Shown one piece after another: positions 23,700 through 32,231 of a stretch of DNA of 64,000 nucleotides. Origin of the DNA: Flavobacteriaceae bacterium R38 (GTDB taxonomy: Bacteria; Bacteroidota; Bacteroidia; Flavobacteriales; Flavobacteriaceae); assembly GCA_009901575.1 (NCBI GenBank), contig WXYP01000003.1, forward strand, positions 434,001-498,000, read 5' to 3'. The notes under the pieces are model-generated. The model was not told the DNA's origin, ran no database searches, and worked only from the letters and a program-made list of their open reading frames with translations. Numbering within the stretch: position 1 is the stretch's first letter; each line of letters opens with the position of its first letter. A program made the translations under genes and the position numbers.

Positions 23700-25490
23700 T
23701 TAAGCTTCGCAACTGGTACATTCCTTTTTCTGTTTGAATTTTTGAGCCGCATTCATGCTATGTTGATAATACAGAGATTTTAGCCCTAATTTCCATGCCG
23801 TAATATGAACTTTATTAATGTCTTTTACAGGCATGTCAGGATGAACAATAATATTTACAGACTGCCCTTGATCAATATGAACTTGTCTGTTTGCGGCTTG
23901 ATAAACAATATCCATTTGATCTATTTCTGCATAAGTTTTAAATACATCCTTCTCTTGTTGGGTTAAAAAGTCCAGATGTTGCACAGATCCGTCATAATCT
24001 CTTATGCTTCTCCATACTTCCGGTAAATCTTTACCTTTTTCCTGTAATAAATTTTTAAGATGTGTATTTTTTATAGTCGTCTTAATCTTAGCAATATCTT
24101 TAACATAGCAGTTAGACCAGATAGGTTCAATTCCCTGAGAAACCTGCCCCAAAATAAATGCAGAAGATGTTGTAGGAGCGACTGCATTTAAGGTGGCGTT
24201 TCGTCTCCCTGATCCCTTAAGAACTTTAGGTTCTCCAAATCGTAAAGCCAGTTCTTCAGATGCTTTATATGACCTTTCTTTGATAGTCTTGAAAACTTCA
24301 CTGTTTAAGTTATAAGCCTCCTGACTGTTAAAAGCGAACATTTTTGATTGTAATAAGGAATGCCATCCCAAAGCTCCTAGTCCTAGCGCTCTGTTTTCTT
24401 TTGCAAAGTTATAGGCACGTTCCATAAATAAGAAGGTTTGCCGGTCTTCTCTATCAGAAGAATCTCTGTATACTTCCAATTTTTCCAGGAATTCTGTTAT
24501 AACAGCATCAAGAAAATAGATCATGGTTTCAACAGCATCGGTGTCTTTCCATTTATCGTAATGCAATAGGTTTACTGATGATAAAACACAGACGAAAGAC
24601 CATTCATCATTTGAAGGGAGCATAATCTCCGTGCATAAGTTACTCGCATAGATTTTATGTTGATTGTCTTTATATACACCTGGAGCTCCGTTGTTTGCAT
24701 TATCTGTAAAGAAAACATAAGGATATCCCATTTCTCCTCTGCGCTGTAATACCCTGGCCCAAATAGTACGTTTATCCACATCTCCATCAATCATCTCCTG
24801 CATCCATTGATTGGTAACCGTAACACCATGGGTAAGTTCCTGTATTGAATTACCTTCTGTACCAATCTCTAAGAATTCCATGATATCAGGATGGTCAATT
24901 GGCAAGTAAGGAGAAAAACGCCCTCGTCTTACAGAACCCTGACTCACTACGTCTACCATAGATTCAAAGAGTTGCATAATGTGAACAGCACCCGAAGCCT
25001 GCCCGTTATTTTTTACTGGCGCTCCCCGGTGTCTTATTTTACCAAAATAACCAGAAGTTCCTCCTCCTAGTTTGGACATCATCCCAACTTCAGATTGTGT
25101 ATAAAGTATATTTCCCATATCATCATCAACATGAGAGCCAAAGCAACTAATTGGCAATCCACGTTCTTTTCCAAAATTGGACCAGACTGGAGATGATAGT
25201 GAGAAAAACCCTCTGGACATATAATCGTAAAATTTATCAGCGTAGCCGGGAATTTTCAAAATTTTCTCTGCTCTGACTGCGATTTCTTTAATACGATCTT
25301 CTACGGTAACCCCTTCAGTCAGATATCCTGAATCAAGGAATTTTCTGCTGTATTCGTTTAACCAGGCAAAATCTTGTTCATTCGCAGGTTTATTGGTTTT
25401 TTCCAGGGTTGCTTTTCTTGCAGACAGCAATTCTTTGCTGCTGTTAGACTCAATCTGATTTAAAGATTTGTTTTGGATGTTGCTTTCCAT
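23700..25490 (-). CDS. nrdA: Ribonucleoside-diphosphate reductase, catalytic (alpha) subunit, class I
   Basis: A predicted 596-residue catalytic subunit that reduces ribonucleotides to deoxyribonucleotides. It has the finger-loop motif NLCTEI with its catalytic Cys, the partner cysteines (PISCFGSH and the FVCVLSSVNL region), the two radical-transfer tyrosines near the C-terminus (LYYQH preceded by KLGLKS), and the C-terminal redox pair in ECTSCEA. The N-terminus has no ATP-cone, which is instead on NrdB. The start at 25490 follows the nrdB stop by one base; an ATG 18 bases upstream would overlap nrdB. It is the second gene of the nrdB-nrdA operon. Confidence 0.95.
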   Translation of the reverse strand: MESNIQNKSLNQIESNSSKELLSARKATLEKTNKPANEQDFAWLNEYSRKFLDSGYLTEGVTVEDRIKEIAVRAEKILKIPGYADKFYDYMSRGFFSLSSPVWSNFGKERGLPISCFGSHVDDDMGNILYTQSEVGMMSKLGGGTSGYFGKIRHRGAPVKNNGQASGAVHIMQLFESMVDVVSQGSVRRGRFSPYLPIDHPDIMEFLEIGTEGNSIQELTHGVTVTNQWMQEMIDGDVDKRTIWARVLQRRGEMGYPYVFFTDNANNGAPGVYKDNQHKIYASNLCTEIMLPSNDEWSFVCVLSSVNLLHYDKWKDTDAVETMIYFLDAVITEFLEKLEVYRDSSDREDRQTFLFMERAYNFAKENRALGLGALGWHSLLQSKMFAFNSQEAYNLNSEVFKTIKERSYKASEELALRFGEPKVLKGSGRRNATLNAVAPTTSSAFILGQVSQGIEPIWSNCYVKDIAKIKTTIKNTHLKNLLQEKGKDLPEVWRSIRDYDGSVQHLDFLTQQEKDVFKTYAEIDQMDIVYQAANRQVHIDQGQSVNIIVHPDMPVKDINKVHITAWKLGLKSLYYQHSMNAAQKFKQKKECTSCEA

Positions 25491-25491
25491 A

Positions 25492-26766
25492 TTAAAATAG
25501 GTCGTCACTAGTTATACTTCGTACTCTTTTGCTATAATTAATAGAGCGTTTTACAAAAAAATCACCGTGTTTGGTCCCGATAATTTCATCATCAAACCAC
25601 TCTGTTTCTGATAAAAGGTTTTCATTAACCTCAAATACTTTTTCAATCCCTATGCTTTCCAAAGAATTGTTTAGTCTGTTTTTGATAAACTCGTTGATTA
25701 CAGCCTTAGGTAAGAAATCTAATTCTCCCTGTTCAAAAATCCAATCGACAACTTCGCTTTCAGCATCAAATGCTTCTTTACATAATTTTTGAATCATTGC
25801 ATGATAGTCCTTATCAAACCAATCCGGATTTTCTTTTTTGATGATCTTAATCAGATCAATTCCAAAATCTCCATGTATCTGTTCTTCTTTAGATGTAGCT
25901 TCTACAACATTTGAAATTCCTTTGAGCATATTCTTGTACTTATTAAAAGCCATAATGATCAGAAATTGTGAGAAGAGGGATACATGTTCAATGAATAGTG
26001 AAAACAATAAGATAGACTCTGTATATTCACGCTTATCCTGGCTCTTAGCATTTCGTAATGCAGTTTCCAGATATTGCACACGCTTCATAATTACCGGTTT
26101 CTTTTTCAAGCTCTCAAACTCTTGATTCAGGCCTAAAATTTCTAATAAATGAGAATATGCATCGTGATGTCTGACTTCACTTTCTGCGAAAGTAGCACCT
26201 ACAGATCCTATTTCTGGTTTTGGCATCCTGCCGTAGATATCACCCCAAAAAGTTTTAACTGCAACTTCAATTTGAGAAATTGCCAACATTGCATTTTTAA
26301 TGGCATTTCTTTCGTTATCGGTTAAACGAGTTTTATAATCCTGAATATCACTGGTAAAATTAAATTCTGTATGAATCCAATAAGAATGTCTTATGGCTGG
26401 GACATACTCATATAATTCAGGATATTCATAAGGTTTTAGGTTAATTCGTTTTTCGAAAATATTGGTTTTTCGCTCTTCTGCTCTTTTATTACGATATAAA
26501 ATATAAGCCTTAGCTGCATCGTAAAATTCATTTTCCATCAGGCAATTCTCAACAGTATCCTGAACTTCTTCTACAGTCGGAATGTAATGAGCATCTTTTT
26601 CTTTATTTTCCAATAAACTTGCATAAACTTTATCAGCAATTTTTTGTGCATGCTCAAAATCTCCATGATTAACAGCCGTCATGGACTTCAAGATAGCATT
26701 GGTTATTTTGTATAAATGAAAAGGATTCGTCTCAAAATTTCTTTTTCTAATTGACTCGATTTTCAT
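25492..26766 (-). CDS. nrdB: Ribonucleoside-diphosphate reductase radical-generating (beta) subunit with N-terminal ATP-cone
   Basis: A 424-residue protein. Residues 1-100 form an ATP-cone: IRKRNFETNPFHLYKI, IADKVYASL, IPTVEEVQDTVENCLM and AAKAYILYRNKRAEE. The rest is the ferritin-like radical domain with metal ligands in ATFAESEVRHHDAYSHLL and SLFSQFLIIMAF and in TSKEEQIHGDFG; a Tyr sits where class I enzymes hold the radical Tyr. ATP-cones usually sit on NrdA; fusion to NrdB is known from Leeuwenhoekiella blandensis, where dATP turns the enzyme off by making NrdB tetramers. The same control is expected here. About 500 bases without a gene precede it. Confidence 0.94.
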   Translation of the reverse strand: MKIESIRKRNFETNPFHLYKITNAILKSMTAVNHGDFEHAQKIADKVYASLLENKEKDAHYIPTVEEVQDTVENCLMENEFYDAAKAYILYRNKRAEERKTNIFEKRINLKPYEYPELYEYVPAIRHSYWIHTEFNFTSDIQDYKTRLTDNERNAIKNAMLAISQIEVAVKTFWGDIYGRMPKPEIGSVGATFAESEVRHHDAYSHLLEILGLNQEFESLKKKPVIMKRVQYLETALRNAKSQDKREYTESILLFSLFIEHVSLFSQFLIIMAFNKYKNMLKGISNVVEATSKEEQIHGDFGIDLIKIIKKENPDWFDKDYHAMIQKLCKEAFDAESEVVDWIFEQGELDFLPKAVINEFIKNRLNNSLESIGIEKVFEVNENLLSETEWFDDEIIGTKHGDFFVKRSINYSKRVRSITSDDLF

Positions 26767-27265
26767 GGCTGTTTTTAGATTAGATTTATTCTAAATAATA
26801 GGTTCTGTAAAAATCCCTTTTTTTTACTTTTCTATGACAAAAAGACCATTAATATTCTTAACACTTTTATTAACATTGAAAGGTTTTGAATGAAAAAAAA
26901 GTCATCAAACATGAATTCAAATAATTGATAATCAAATTATTGTATAAAAAAACGCAATATTTTTTCCTTTCCCGGGGATCAATAACTTTAACATTTCACT
27001 AAAAATGAAGGCCTGTTAAAAAAATAAGTCTTCATCATCAAAAAAAATATAAAAGTAGAAGTGTTGAATTGGATATTTTAAACGTATTTCCAAAGATTCC
27101 AATGCATTTAACGAGCACTTTTTAAGCTTAAAAAATAGCTTCTTATTGATTTCAGGTAATTACATTATTTTTAATAAGTCTAAATAAAAATATTATTGTA
27201 CTTTTGAATACCTTTTGCCCTGGTTTTTTAATTAAAATGAATTATAATACTCTAGTCTAGATTTT
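26767..27265. other. 499-base intergenic region between nrdB and the 112-residue gene
   Basis: Very AT-rich. I see a -7 element for the plus-strand gene (27199-27206) but no clear promoter box for nrdB, no NrdR-type box (ACAC...GTGT palindromes were looked for), no tRNA-like fold and no open frame that looks coding. A regulatory leader for nrdB is possible but not shown. Confidence 0.5.
27199..27206 (+). promoter_or_regulatory. -7 element upstream of the CxCxxC protein gene
   Basis: TACTTTTG, a full TAnnTTTG match, 59 bases before the ATG at 27266. No good -33 box at 19 bases. Confidence 0.45.
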
Positions 27266-27604
27266 ATGGAACTTATTTATAAAAATAATTATGGCGCATC
27301 TTATAAAATATTAAATGCTCCGAATGCAGATTGTAAACTTCAACTGATTGTTGATTCTATTGGTATTTTTATGACGTTTAATGACCTGGATAAATTATTA
27401 AATGTCGTTCGTAATGCAGACGAACCATGTGATTGCCCCGATTGTAAAGGTGGCCCAAGAGAAAAAATCTGGTATACAAATCCGTTATTGGATGTTTGTC
27501 TTAAAGTAGATGATGTAATTTTAACTCAAATAGAAGATTTGATTGTTGGAACTAAATTTATTTTAAACATGAATGATACTTTACAACAGTATCGTATTAA
27601 TTAA
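27266..27604 (+). CDS. Small protein with a CxCxxC motif, function unknown
   Basis: A 112-residue, probably cytosolic protein without signal peptide or membrane helix. The centre holds C55-D-C57-P-D-C60 followed by KGGPREKIWY, a cluster that could bind zinc or an Fe-S centre; two further cysteines are at positions 23 and about 77. The composition is balanced and coding-like, and it has its own promoter element. I recall similar small proteins in other Flavobacteriaceae but cannot name a characterised homologue. Confidence 0.7.
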   Translation: MELIYKNNYGASYKILNAPNADCKLQLIVDSIGIFMTFNDLDKLLNVVRNADEPCDCPDCKGGPREKIWYTNPLLDVCLKVDDVILTQIEDLIVGTKFILNMNDTLQQYRIN

Positions 27605-27758
27605 AAAAGATGTAATCAAAGTTATAAAGTACAATGATTAACTATATATTGCCTACTAATATTATTTATGTTTATTAGATGAAACTTAATGTCAGTTCGA
27701 TTGATTTTCGATAGAAAAATTAAATTGAAAACTATTTATTAAAGTCAAAAAATTTATT

Positions 27759-28862
27759 CTAACGAGCGATAATAATAAGGCCTTCCGACCTGTCTGCTAC
27801 TGCAATATGAGTTTCGGATGCTGCTACCCCTGTAGCTTGTTGTAAAGCATCTCCCAAAGAGTCAACAACTGTTGCTGTAGATGGATCAATAATGTCTACA
27901 GAATCATTAGTAATTCCGACCACAAATAATGATGTACCATCTGTTCCTATATTTGTTGGTTCATATGGAAGAGATATAAGAGAAAGCGTATTATTATTTT
28001 CCAGATCAATTACTTCAATCCCTTGGGCTGCAAAATGAGCCACATACAGTTGATTATTTAAAAATTCACTTTCAACAGGAAAGTTTGCATTTCCAAACGG
28101 AGCAAAACTACCGTTAAATTGCCCGGGAGTTAATACAACAACCGGAGGTGTATCTGTAACCTGAGCATTGGTGTTTAGTGATACAATTTGTATACCCCAA
28201 TTTGCAACATTTCCTAAATCTTGTGAATAAAAAGCGGTGATTCCATCTGGAGTAGGAGTTACATGTACATCGGGATTTCCTGTTACATTATCAACAACAG
28301 CAATACCATCTGTAACTAAAGAAATTGATGATGCAGTATAATTAAAAACCTGAGTGTCCGAATTCCCTGATCCTCCTGAAATTACTAAAACCCCATTAGC
28401 CGCTGCAACTCCCGAAAAAATACTGAAATTCGTGCTTGCAGTTGCTGCAATAGAAGGCTCCATCGGATTATCCAGAGTTAAGACCTGAACAGTATTTCTG
28501 GATTGAATAAAAAGTAAACCAGCTTCTGTATCTACGGCAATATCATCCGCAGAAATAGATAGTAAATTACGTTCTAAGGTAGTAAGTGAAACAACTTCGA
28601 TCTCTCCTCCGCACGCTGCATAAGCATAATTGTTAAAAATAACCACATTAGAACAACCATTAGTAGCTAAGCTGGCTGTTTCGCCGTCATTATTATCATC
28701 ATTATCGTTGTCACCATCATTGCTATCATCATCACTATTATTATCAGTTATATCTTCTCCTTGTTCTTCAATAACAGGTTGGTCATCCCCGTCTGAAGAA
28801 CAGGAAGTCCATAATACTAAAGAAAACATTAATAGAAAAAAGAGGGCACTTCTTTTGAACAT
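27759..28862 (-). CDS. Lipoprotein with beta-propeller-like body
   Basis: A 367-residue lipoprotein: signal MFKRSALFFLLMFSLVLWTSCSS with lipidated Cys near residue 21, an acidic low-complexity linker rich in Asp and Asn (residues 35-62), and a body of repeated four-strand units of the YVTN/LVIVD type (LDNPMEPSIAATAST, VIDLENNNTLSLISLPYEP, IIDPSTATVVDSLGDALQQA), ending LIIIAR. The function is unknown; such propellers are usually binding scaffolds at the outer membrane. It is a single gene divergent from the ferredoxin gene. Confidence 0.75.
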   Translation of the reverse strand: MFKRSALFFLLMFSLVLWTSCSSDGDDQPVIEEQGEDITDNNSDDDSNDGDNDNDDNNDGETASLATNGCSNVVIFNNYAYAACGGEIEVVSLTTLERNLLSISADDIAVDTEAGLLFIQSRNTVQVLTLDNPMEPSIAATASTNFSIFSGVAAANGVLVISGGSGNSDTQVFNYTASSISLVTDGIAVVDNVTGNPDVHVTPTPDGITAFYSQDLGNVANWGIQIVSLNTNAQVTDTPPVVVLTPGQFNGSFAPFGNANFPVESEFLNNQLYVAHFAAQGIEVIDLENNNTLSLISLPYEPTNIGTDGTSLFVVGITNDSVDIIDPSTATVVDSLGDALQQATGVAASETHIAVADRSEGLIIIAR

Positions 28863-29016
28863 AACTTTTGATTTTTTATTTAAAAGTAAAGGCTTTGACT
28901 ATTAGTCTCTTAACCAAAAGAAAACTATCATAAGAGGTGAAATTTATTTAAAAATCGTTAAGCGTTAATAATCTACTAAATAAGTAGGGCTATGATTGCT
29001 TTATTAAAACTTTTAT

Positions 29017-29024
29017 TATTTTTG
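29017..29024 (+). promoter_or_regulatory. -7 element of the ferredoxin gene
   Basis: TATTTTTG, a full TAnnTTTG match; TTG at 28996-28998 lies 18 bases upstream. Transcription would start near 29031, giving a leader of only about 8-11 bases. Confidence 0.55.
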
Positions 29025-29038
29025 CAGCCTAAAATTTG

Positions 29039-29365
29039 ATGATGTCAGACGTTACAATTAAAATTAAAGACAGAGAAGGTACAGTGCATGAAGTACAGGC
29101 ACCAACAGACATGGCTATGAATTTAATGGAAGTTTGTAAAGCTTATGAACTACCGGTAGAAGGCACTTGTGGTGGAATGGCAATGTGTGCTTCTTGTCAG
29201 TGTTATATTTTATCTTCTGATATCCCTTTGCCAGAAATGGGTGATGATGAAGATGCGATGTTGGCCGAAGCTTTCTATGTAGAAGATAACAGCCGTTTAG
29301 GATGTCAAATTCCGATTACTGAAGAACTTGATGGCCTGGAAATCGAATTGGCTCCGGAATCATAA
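29039..29365 (+). CDS. [2Fe-2S] ferredoxin (adrenodoxin type)
   Basis: A 108-residue cytosolic electron carrier. Four cluster ligands are visible in the C-x5-C-x2-C...C pattern: C44, C50 and C53 (GTCGGMAMCASCQCY) and C89 (RLGCQIPI). The length and the acidic region around residues 66-76 fit adrenodoxin/bacterial Fdx, which take electrons from an NADPH-dependent reductase and feed Fe-S assembly or oxygenases. Two adjacent ATG codons (29039, 29042) follow a TTG; either ATG may be used. It stands alone with its own promoter and converges on the methyltransferase gene, 3 bases away. Confidence 0.93.
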   Translation: MMSDVTIKIKDREGTVHEVQAPTDMAMNLMEVCKAYELPVEGTCGGMAMCASCQCYILSSDIPLPEMGDDEDAMLAEAFYVEDNSRLGCQIPITEELDGLEIELAPES

Positions 29366-29368
29366 ACT

Positions 29369-30985
29369 TTATTTCCCTTTTAAAAGATTAATAGTTACTG
29401 TAGCTAATTCTGAATTCGGAAATTTTTTGAAAAATTGAGGAGCAGGAAATAAACCTACTTCTTTTGCTATTTTATTAAATACATCAACTTCTACAATGTA
29501 TTGATCTGAGAAACCGTGAGTAGCATCATAAGCAGTAGCAGCTGTTTTCCCTAAATTTTTAGCTGTTAAATCTGGCGGGATGGTATGTAATTCGATAACT
29601 AACAAACCAAACTGTTCAACGAATGGTTTCCACTTCTTTAAATGATTAAATAGAGATTGTTCGACCTTGTTGTTATTTATCCTTTTACCTTGAAAAGTAA
29701 AAGCACCTGTTGAGCTGCTTTTTAAAGTACTATTGGAGTTTATTGGTTCTTCCCATATACGATTATGGTCTAGAAAAGTTCTTACATTAAGTAAATTTTT
29801 TAGATCGATTCCATAATCTTCTTTCAGGTCTTTTGCTAAAAGGTCTGGCCTTCCGATATCTCCCCAGATTATTTTTGCCCATATATCTGCATTGATGAGA
29901 TTGACTTTAGTTATTTTTAGTGCAGCCTCATTAAAGTCGGCACCTACCAAAAATAAAGGATATTCTTCTAAATGTTTTCCACGCTCTGTTTGATTTTCAA
30001 TAACCTCAAAAATGTGTTTTAAAAAAGCACCGTTACCACATCCCATGTCCAGAATGCCTCTGGGCTGTTCTTCGATAGGTTTATTGAATAATTCAATAAT
30101 AATTTCATCAACAACATTAAAATAAGCAGAGTGAGCACCTCCACTTCCCCATACATTCATCGCTCTGTCTACATGTTTTTCAGCTTCTCCTATTGGAGTA
30201 TTTTTAAGAGTCATTGGATCTTCAAAAATGAGCTGATCCAGTTTCCTGAAAGTCGGAATATAAGAAACGGTAACACCATAGGCACTTGCTCTTTTTGCAA
30301 AGAATAAACCTTTGTCTGTAAATTGATATGTTCCATTTTTGGAGGTAAACCACCCTAGATAACAGAACATATCAAGTAATTTTTTAAAGCTGTCTGCATC
30401 ACTGTGAAATTCTTCCGGTTTAAAAGAAGCTTCCATAAAATATTTGTGAAACATACCGCTCATGCCCAGCTGAACTACAGTAGGCCCGACTATAATGCCT
30501 TCAATATGCTTTAATATTTGTTGTTGTACAATTCCGGACTTTTCTTCATTATTAATGCTTAAACCATAGTTGTTTTTATAATTTATAAAGATTTTTTCCA
30601 GCATTCGAAAAGGCTCTATATGAAATTTTCTGTGATGAAATCCTTCAGAGAATTTAAGCAGGTGTACAACATCTTTGTATAGCGGAACGTAATCAAAAGC
30701 AATACTACTCAATTCAGAAATTTCAAATTCAATACTATCTTTTTCATTATCTAGGTGTTGAATCAGCCAACCTTGTGAACATAGAATTCTTAGCGCTACA
30801 TTCAGGTAACCTTCATTAGCATTAAAATGGGCAGTTAATTCTTTTAAAGAGACTTTTTCTTTCTCTGATATGTAATGAAGAACTCCTTTTTCATGAAGTG
30901 CATATGCTGTAGGAGCAGTACCTATTCCATCCAAATGACGAAATAATGAAGCCCTTAATTCCCTTTTATTAATTTTTGATAGCAT
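29369..30985 (-). CDS. AprA-like SAM-dependent methyltransferase
   Basis: A 538-residue protein with two winged-helix-like segments (residues 1-75 and about 165-240) before a class I methyltransferase domain: GILDMGCGNGAFLKHIFEVI (SAM motif I) near residue 310, FLVGADFNEAALKIT, and IIWGDIGRPDLLAKDL. Blocks such as MNVWGSGGAHSAYFNVVDEI and LLNVRTFLDHNRIWEEP recall the methyltransferase modules of polyketide loading proteins such as AprA of apratoxin synthesis, where the domain is metal-dependent. No polyketide synthase lies in this window, so the substrate here is open. It converges with the ferredoxin gene and lies 29 bases downstream of an acyltransferase gene. Confidence 0.7.
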   Translation of the reverse strand: MLSKINKRELRASLFRHLDGIGTAPTAYALHEKGVLHYISEKEKVSLKELTAHFNANEGYLNVALRILCSQGWLIQHLDNEKDSIEFEISELSSIAFDYVPLYKDVVHLLKFSEGFHHRKFHIEPFRMLEKIFINYKNNYGLSINNEEKSGIVQQQILKHIEGIIVGPTVVQLGMSGMFHKYFMEASFKPEEFHSDADSFKKLLDMFCYLGWFTSKNGTYQFTDKGLFFAKRASAYGVTVSYIPTFRKLDQLIFEDPMTLKNTPIGEAEKHVDRAMNVWGSGGAHSAYFNVVDEIIIELFNKPIEEQPRGILDMGCGNGAFLKHIFEVIENQTERGKHLEEYPLFLVGADFNEAALKITKVNLINADIWAKIIWGDIGRPDLLAKDLKEDYGIDLKNLLNVRTFLDHNRIWEEPINSNSTLKSSSTGAFTFQGKRINNNKVEQSLFNHLKKWKPFVEQFGLLVIELHTIPPDLTAKNLGKTAATAYDATHGFSDQYIVEVDVFNKIAKEVGLFPAPQFFKKFPNSELATVTINLLKGK

Positions 30986-31014
30986 CTTAAATATTATCTA
31001 CTAAAGATATCATT

Positions 31015-32133
31015 TTATCTTTTTAATCCGAAAAGTGGATGGAGGAACTTAATTTTTAATATTAAAAAATGGTATATCAACCAACATAATATAAAAGTTC
31101 CTATACTTAAAATCGTGAATTTTAATCCGAAACTCCAATTTAAATCTATAAGATAATAAGCAATTCCAATGGTAATGGTTTGATGTAAAATATAAAAAGG
31201 ATATACTGCCCTGTTACAATATTTTAATATACGACTGGGCTTATTTAAATATTTTGAACCATAGCCTAAAATGACTAGTATCCAGGACCATAAATTAACA
31301 ACTTTGATCAAAGCTTCTGTAAAATGGACAAGTGTACTGTCCTCCATTTGTAGCCAAATAAATAATTGCATTCCAAAGGAGATAATCCCTATGATTAATG
31401 CAGTCTTTTTAATTTGGTTTAAAGCTTTCCAAAAGTGTTCTTTTATAGAAATTAACAGAAAACCATAAAAGAATAAAATCAGGAAATTAGTGAAATAAAA
31501 CCAATCGTTTATTAAAGCATGTGTTACCGGGAAAAAAGGCTCAACCAAAGCTTCTGTTAAATATAAAGGAATTATAAATATATAGAGTCCGAAAGGCTTC
31601 ATAGTGATTTTTGATATCCAGGAAATAAATTTGTTAGAATGATTCTTTAGATACACGAAAAGAGAAGATAGGCATACAGAAAAGACAAATAAATAAGGCA
31701 AAAACCATAAGTGGTGCCAGCTTAAATTACCTTCAGGATAAATACCATTAAAGGCATCGTTTAAATAATAATTAATGTAAGATCCGGTAAATTGGTTGTT
31801 AGCTAATCGTTCAAAATAAACTTGAGGAGGAACAATAAACAACATCCCGAAAGCTAAAGGAATAATTAAGCGTTTAAATCTTTCGATATTAAACTTTAGA
31901 ATACTTCTATACGACAAGGCATAAAATGTACCCATTCCTGAGATTAAAAAAAGAATAGGAAGCCGCCATTGATTCACGAATAGCATTGGCCATTTTATGA
32001 AATCATAAATAACATTATTCTTAATGTGAAATCCCCAAGGAACAAAAAACATCCCTACGTGATAAAAGATGAGAAGCCCAAAAACTAAAACCCTTAACCA
32101 ATCCAGATCATATCTGCGAATTTTTTCAATCAT
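31015..32133 (-). CDS. Acyltransferase family 3 membrane protein
   Basis: A 372-residue protein with about ten membrane helices, opening with RRYDLDWLRVLVFGLLIFYHVGMFF, the typical first helix with Arg and His of acyltransferase family 3 (OpgC/OafA-like). A second conserved block is LSWHHLWFLPYLFVF. Members acylate sugars or glycans at the inner membrane; the substrate is unknown here. Same strand as the methyltransferase, so co-transcription is possible. Bacteroidota often carry this subtype as a stand-alone gene next to an AraC-type regulator, as here. Confidence 0.85.
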   Translation of the reverse strand: MIEKIRRYDLDWLRVLVFGLLIFYHVGMFFVPWGFHIKNNVIYDFIKWPMLFVNQWRLPILFLISGMGTFYALSYRSILKFNIERFKRLIIPLAFGMLFIVPPQVYFERLANNQFTGSYINYYLNDAFNGIYPEGNLSWHHLWFLPYLFVFSVCLSSLFVYLKNHSNKFISWISKITMKPFGLYIFIIPLYLTEALVEPFFPVTHALINDWFYFTNFLILFFYGFLLISIKEHFWKALNQIKKTALIIGIISFGMQLFIWLQMEDSTLVHFTEALIKVVNLWSWILVILGYGSKYLNKPSRILKYCNRAVYPFYILHQTITIGIAYYLIDLNWSFGLKFTILSIGTFILCWLIYHFLILKIKFLHPLFGLKR

Positions 32134-32231
32134 GATGTGTATTTTAAAATTTTCATCAAAATTGAAGTTTTTACGTTGCTTTTCTCTAAAATTGGCTTTC
32201 CAAGGTGTTCTAAATTATAATTAAAGACGCT

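Noticed and set aside
26871-26887. Additional PhoB-like repeat (TAACA twice) near nrdB
   Set aside because: The two pentamers are 12 bp apart, not 11, and there is no further phased unit.
26767-27265. Structured RNA or riboswitch in the nrdB leader
   Set aside because: No strong stem, no NrdR box and no riboswitch-like conserved blocks could be seen by eye.
28676-28765. Low-complexity repeat
   Set aside because: It encodes the Asp/Asn-rich linker of a lipoprotein and is not a separate element.
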